Positions 20,063-21,357 of a stretch of DNA of 21,357 nucleotides are shown here, in pieces. The notes under the pieces were generated by a model that was not told the origin of the DNA, made no database searches, and saw nothing but the letters and a program-made list of their open reading frames with translations. Origin of the DNA: Physcia stellaris (Eukaryota > Ascomycota > Lecanoromycetes > Caliciales > Physciaceae). The stretch is from contig JABSSW010000124.1 of NCBI GenBank assembly GCA_018902385.1, positions 1-21,357 on the forward strand. Direction: 5' to 3'. The position numbers and the translations under genes are program-made. Within the stretch, counting starts at the first letter, position 1, and each line of letters opens with the position of its first letter.

Positions 20063-21357
20063 TTGAAATTTAATGTTTCGATTATAACAATTGACGCGAT
20101 TATAACGATTAATTATAAAAATTTGCACGATGCGATCGCGATTAATTTCGTCAATGCAAATGACAATTTTGAAATCAATTTTGCACGCAATTTTAACGAT
20201 TTTATTATTGTAAATTTTAATATTAATGTGAAAAAAATTTTGTTTGTTGAAATTATCGTTTACGATGACGTTAACGTTCGAATTAAATTTGCAAACGTTG
20301 CGTTAAATTATTGAAAATTATAAAACGACAACGAATTTACAATGAAAATTTCGAAAAATGAATGAATGTCAATTGAATTCAAACTCGATGTCAAAATAAA
20401 AACAACAAAAATTTATTCATTGAATTTTGCAAATCGAAAATTAATTAATCAAATTTTTAATAAATTGCACGTTCAAAATCGCATGAAATACATCATTCAA
20501 TTCATTTCGCATGATTATTCAATTTTCGCAATATAAAAAATCGTATTTAAATCGAATGATTCAAAACGCAAAAAGCGAATCGTTGTGAATATTCGCGAAT
20601 TAAACAAAATCATTTTCATCGATTTTTTATTCAATGTCATTTCAATCAAAACATTATTTCAATCGTAATCAAATGCAAATTCATATTTGTTTTCGACGCA
20701 ACGAATTTTTTCATTAATAATTAATGAAATTCGCAAATCGATATAAATTTATCGTCGTTTTTCATAGAAAACAAAAACAATTTAACGTTGCAATGATGAA
20801 ATTCAAAAATTCATCTTCGTACGTACAACGACGAATCGATTTCATTTTCGAAATTTTCACGAATTTGTTCGTGTTTACGTAAATAACATTGTTGTTTTTT
20901 TTTAAATTTTGAAAAACATATGATTTATTTACATTCGATATTGAAACGATTGAATATTTATGAAATTAATTTCTCGTCGAAAAATTTTTTTCGATTATTT
21001 CACGATCGTATTTTTTGTTCAAAAAATCGACGTTTTTGATTTCATTATTGCAATCGATAAATTGAAAACAATAATTAAATTGAATTTTTTTATATTTTCA
21101 AAATTTGAAAATTTATTTAAATTTTACAAATGATTACGAAATTTTATCGCGTTTTATGTTCAAAAAAACGAACGCGTTATAACGTCGCAAAATTTTATTT
21201 TTACGTCAATCATCGTTCAACAAAAACATCATTCGAAAAATTTATTCGAAAAAAATTGTAATGAACAATTTTTCAATTGAAAAAAAATTAAAATCATATC
21301 GACTATTGCAAAAAGATTTTTAACAAAATTTCATTTTTTGATACATTTCAATTTCGA
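20063..21357 (+). pseudogene. Reverse transcriptase remnant, partial (element B)
   Basis: The N-terminal extension 20063-20314 (ending YDDVNVRIKFANVALNY) is followed by ENE-TGA-MSIE (TGA at 20363, Trp site). The first RT box is KKRIVVNIRELNKI (about 20570-20614, Asp and Gly replaced). Frame 0 near 20778 gives QFNVAMMKFKNSSSYVQRR, the FNVAVMGYxNSPAYVQRR-type box, with Gly to Lys. Frame 2 gives VRVYVNNIVVFF: the YVDD catalytic pair is YVNN at 20876-20887. Later parts include KIDVFDFI and, at 21131, a TGA before LRNFIAFYV, where the family has Gly-Trp-Leu-Arg. Several frame changes. The sequence ends inside the connection region (FLIHFN). Confidence 0.88.

Larger units (their letters stand above)
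17677..21357 (+). mobile_element. Element B: second Ty3/Gypsy-like retroelement, truncated by window end
   Basis: Order Gag, C2HC finger, aspartic protease, a conserved post-protease domain, RT. I recognise this as a fungal lineage in which Gag carries a Cys-x2-Cys-x12-His-x3-Cys finger and the RT begins with a VVDIRGLN-type box, distinct from element A. All parts are on the + strand, broken by frame changes and TGA. RT thumb/connection sequence continues to the last base, so the rest lies beyond the window. It is in tandem with element A, not nested in it as far as can be seen. Confidence 0.85.

Noticed and set aside
10570-21133. TGA read as Trp, as in mitochondrial or mycoplasma codes
   Set aside because: TGA does fall at Trp sites, but conserved Gly has also become Asp/Glu/Asn/Lys, catalytic Asp has become Asn, TAA stops occur and frames change. 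Recoding would not explain these; G-to-A mutation does.
1-21357. An AT-rich protist, bacterial endosymbiont or organelle genome
   Set aside because: CpG is abundant, GG/CC are missing rather than merely rare, there are no intact genes, and two fungal-type retroelements are present.
1-21357. Classical CpA-type RIP
   Set aside because: CpA and its complement TpG are among the commonest C- or G-containing dinucleotides, and Gln CAA codons persist.

Overview
The window is AT-rich nuclear DNA, with G+C about a quarter by eye. It is most likely a retrotransposon graveyard in a filamentous ascomycete fungus. The fungal call rests on the two retroelement lineages, which I recognise as fungal Ty3/Gypsy-like families, and on RIP-like mutation (repeat-induced point mutation). 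I cannot name the species. No intact host gene, tRNA, rRNA or CRISPR array was found.

The main feature is a mutation pattern. Across 10-11 kb almost every C is followed by A or G, and almost every G is preceded by T or C. CT/AG are nearly gone there, and CC/GG nearly gone from the whole window. This fits C-to-T change at CpC and CpT (CpY) on both strands, with CpA and CpG spared. That is the reverse of classical Neurospora RIP, which prefers CpA, and it does not fit CpG-methylation decay. Because GG and CC are missing, the reading frames encode essentially no Gly, Pro or Trp, and conserved Trp sites read TGA.

Layout. 37-2147: broken gene with at least three copies of a C2H2 finger module, less mutated than the rest. 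2193-3848: left copy of a long direct repeat. 3850-8300: AT desert without a recognisable gene. About 8300-13950: element A, a Ty3/Gypsy element in the order Gag, zinc knuckle, aspartic protease, reverse transcriptase, RNase H, integrase, all on the + strand and broken by frame changes and TGA codons. 14085-14900: an island of weaker mutation. 14900-15583: strongly mutated, possibly a Gag scrap. 15584-16175: shorter right copy of the long repeat, so that the two copies flank element A. 16176-17676: no gene recognised. 17677-21357: element B, a second lineage (Gag, C2HC finger, aspartic protease, reverse transcriptase) that runs off the window end.

Nothing here looks able to make a working protein. 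The interest lies in what the mutations reveal about the process that silenced this DNA.
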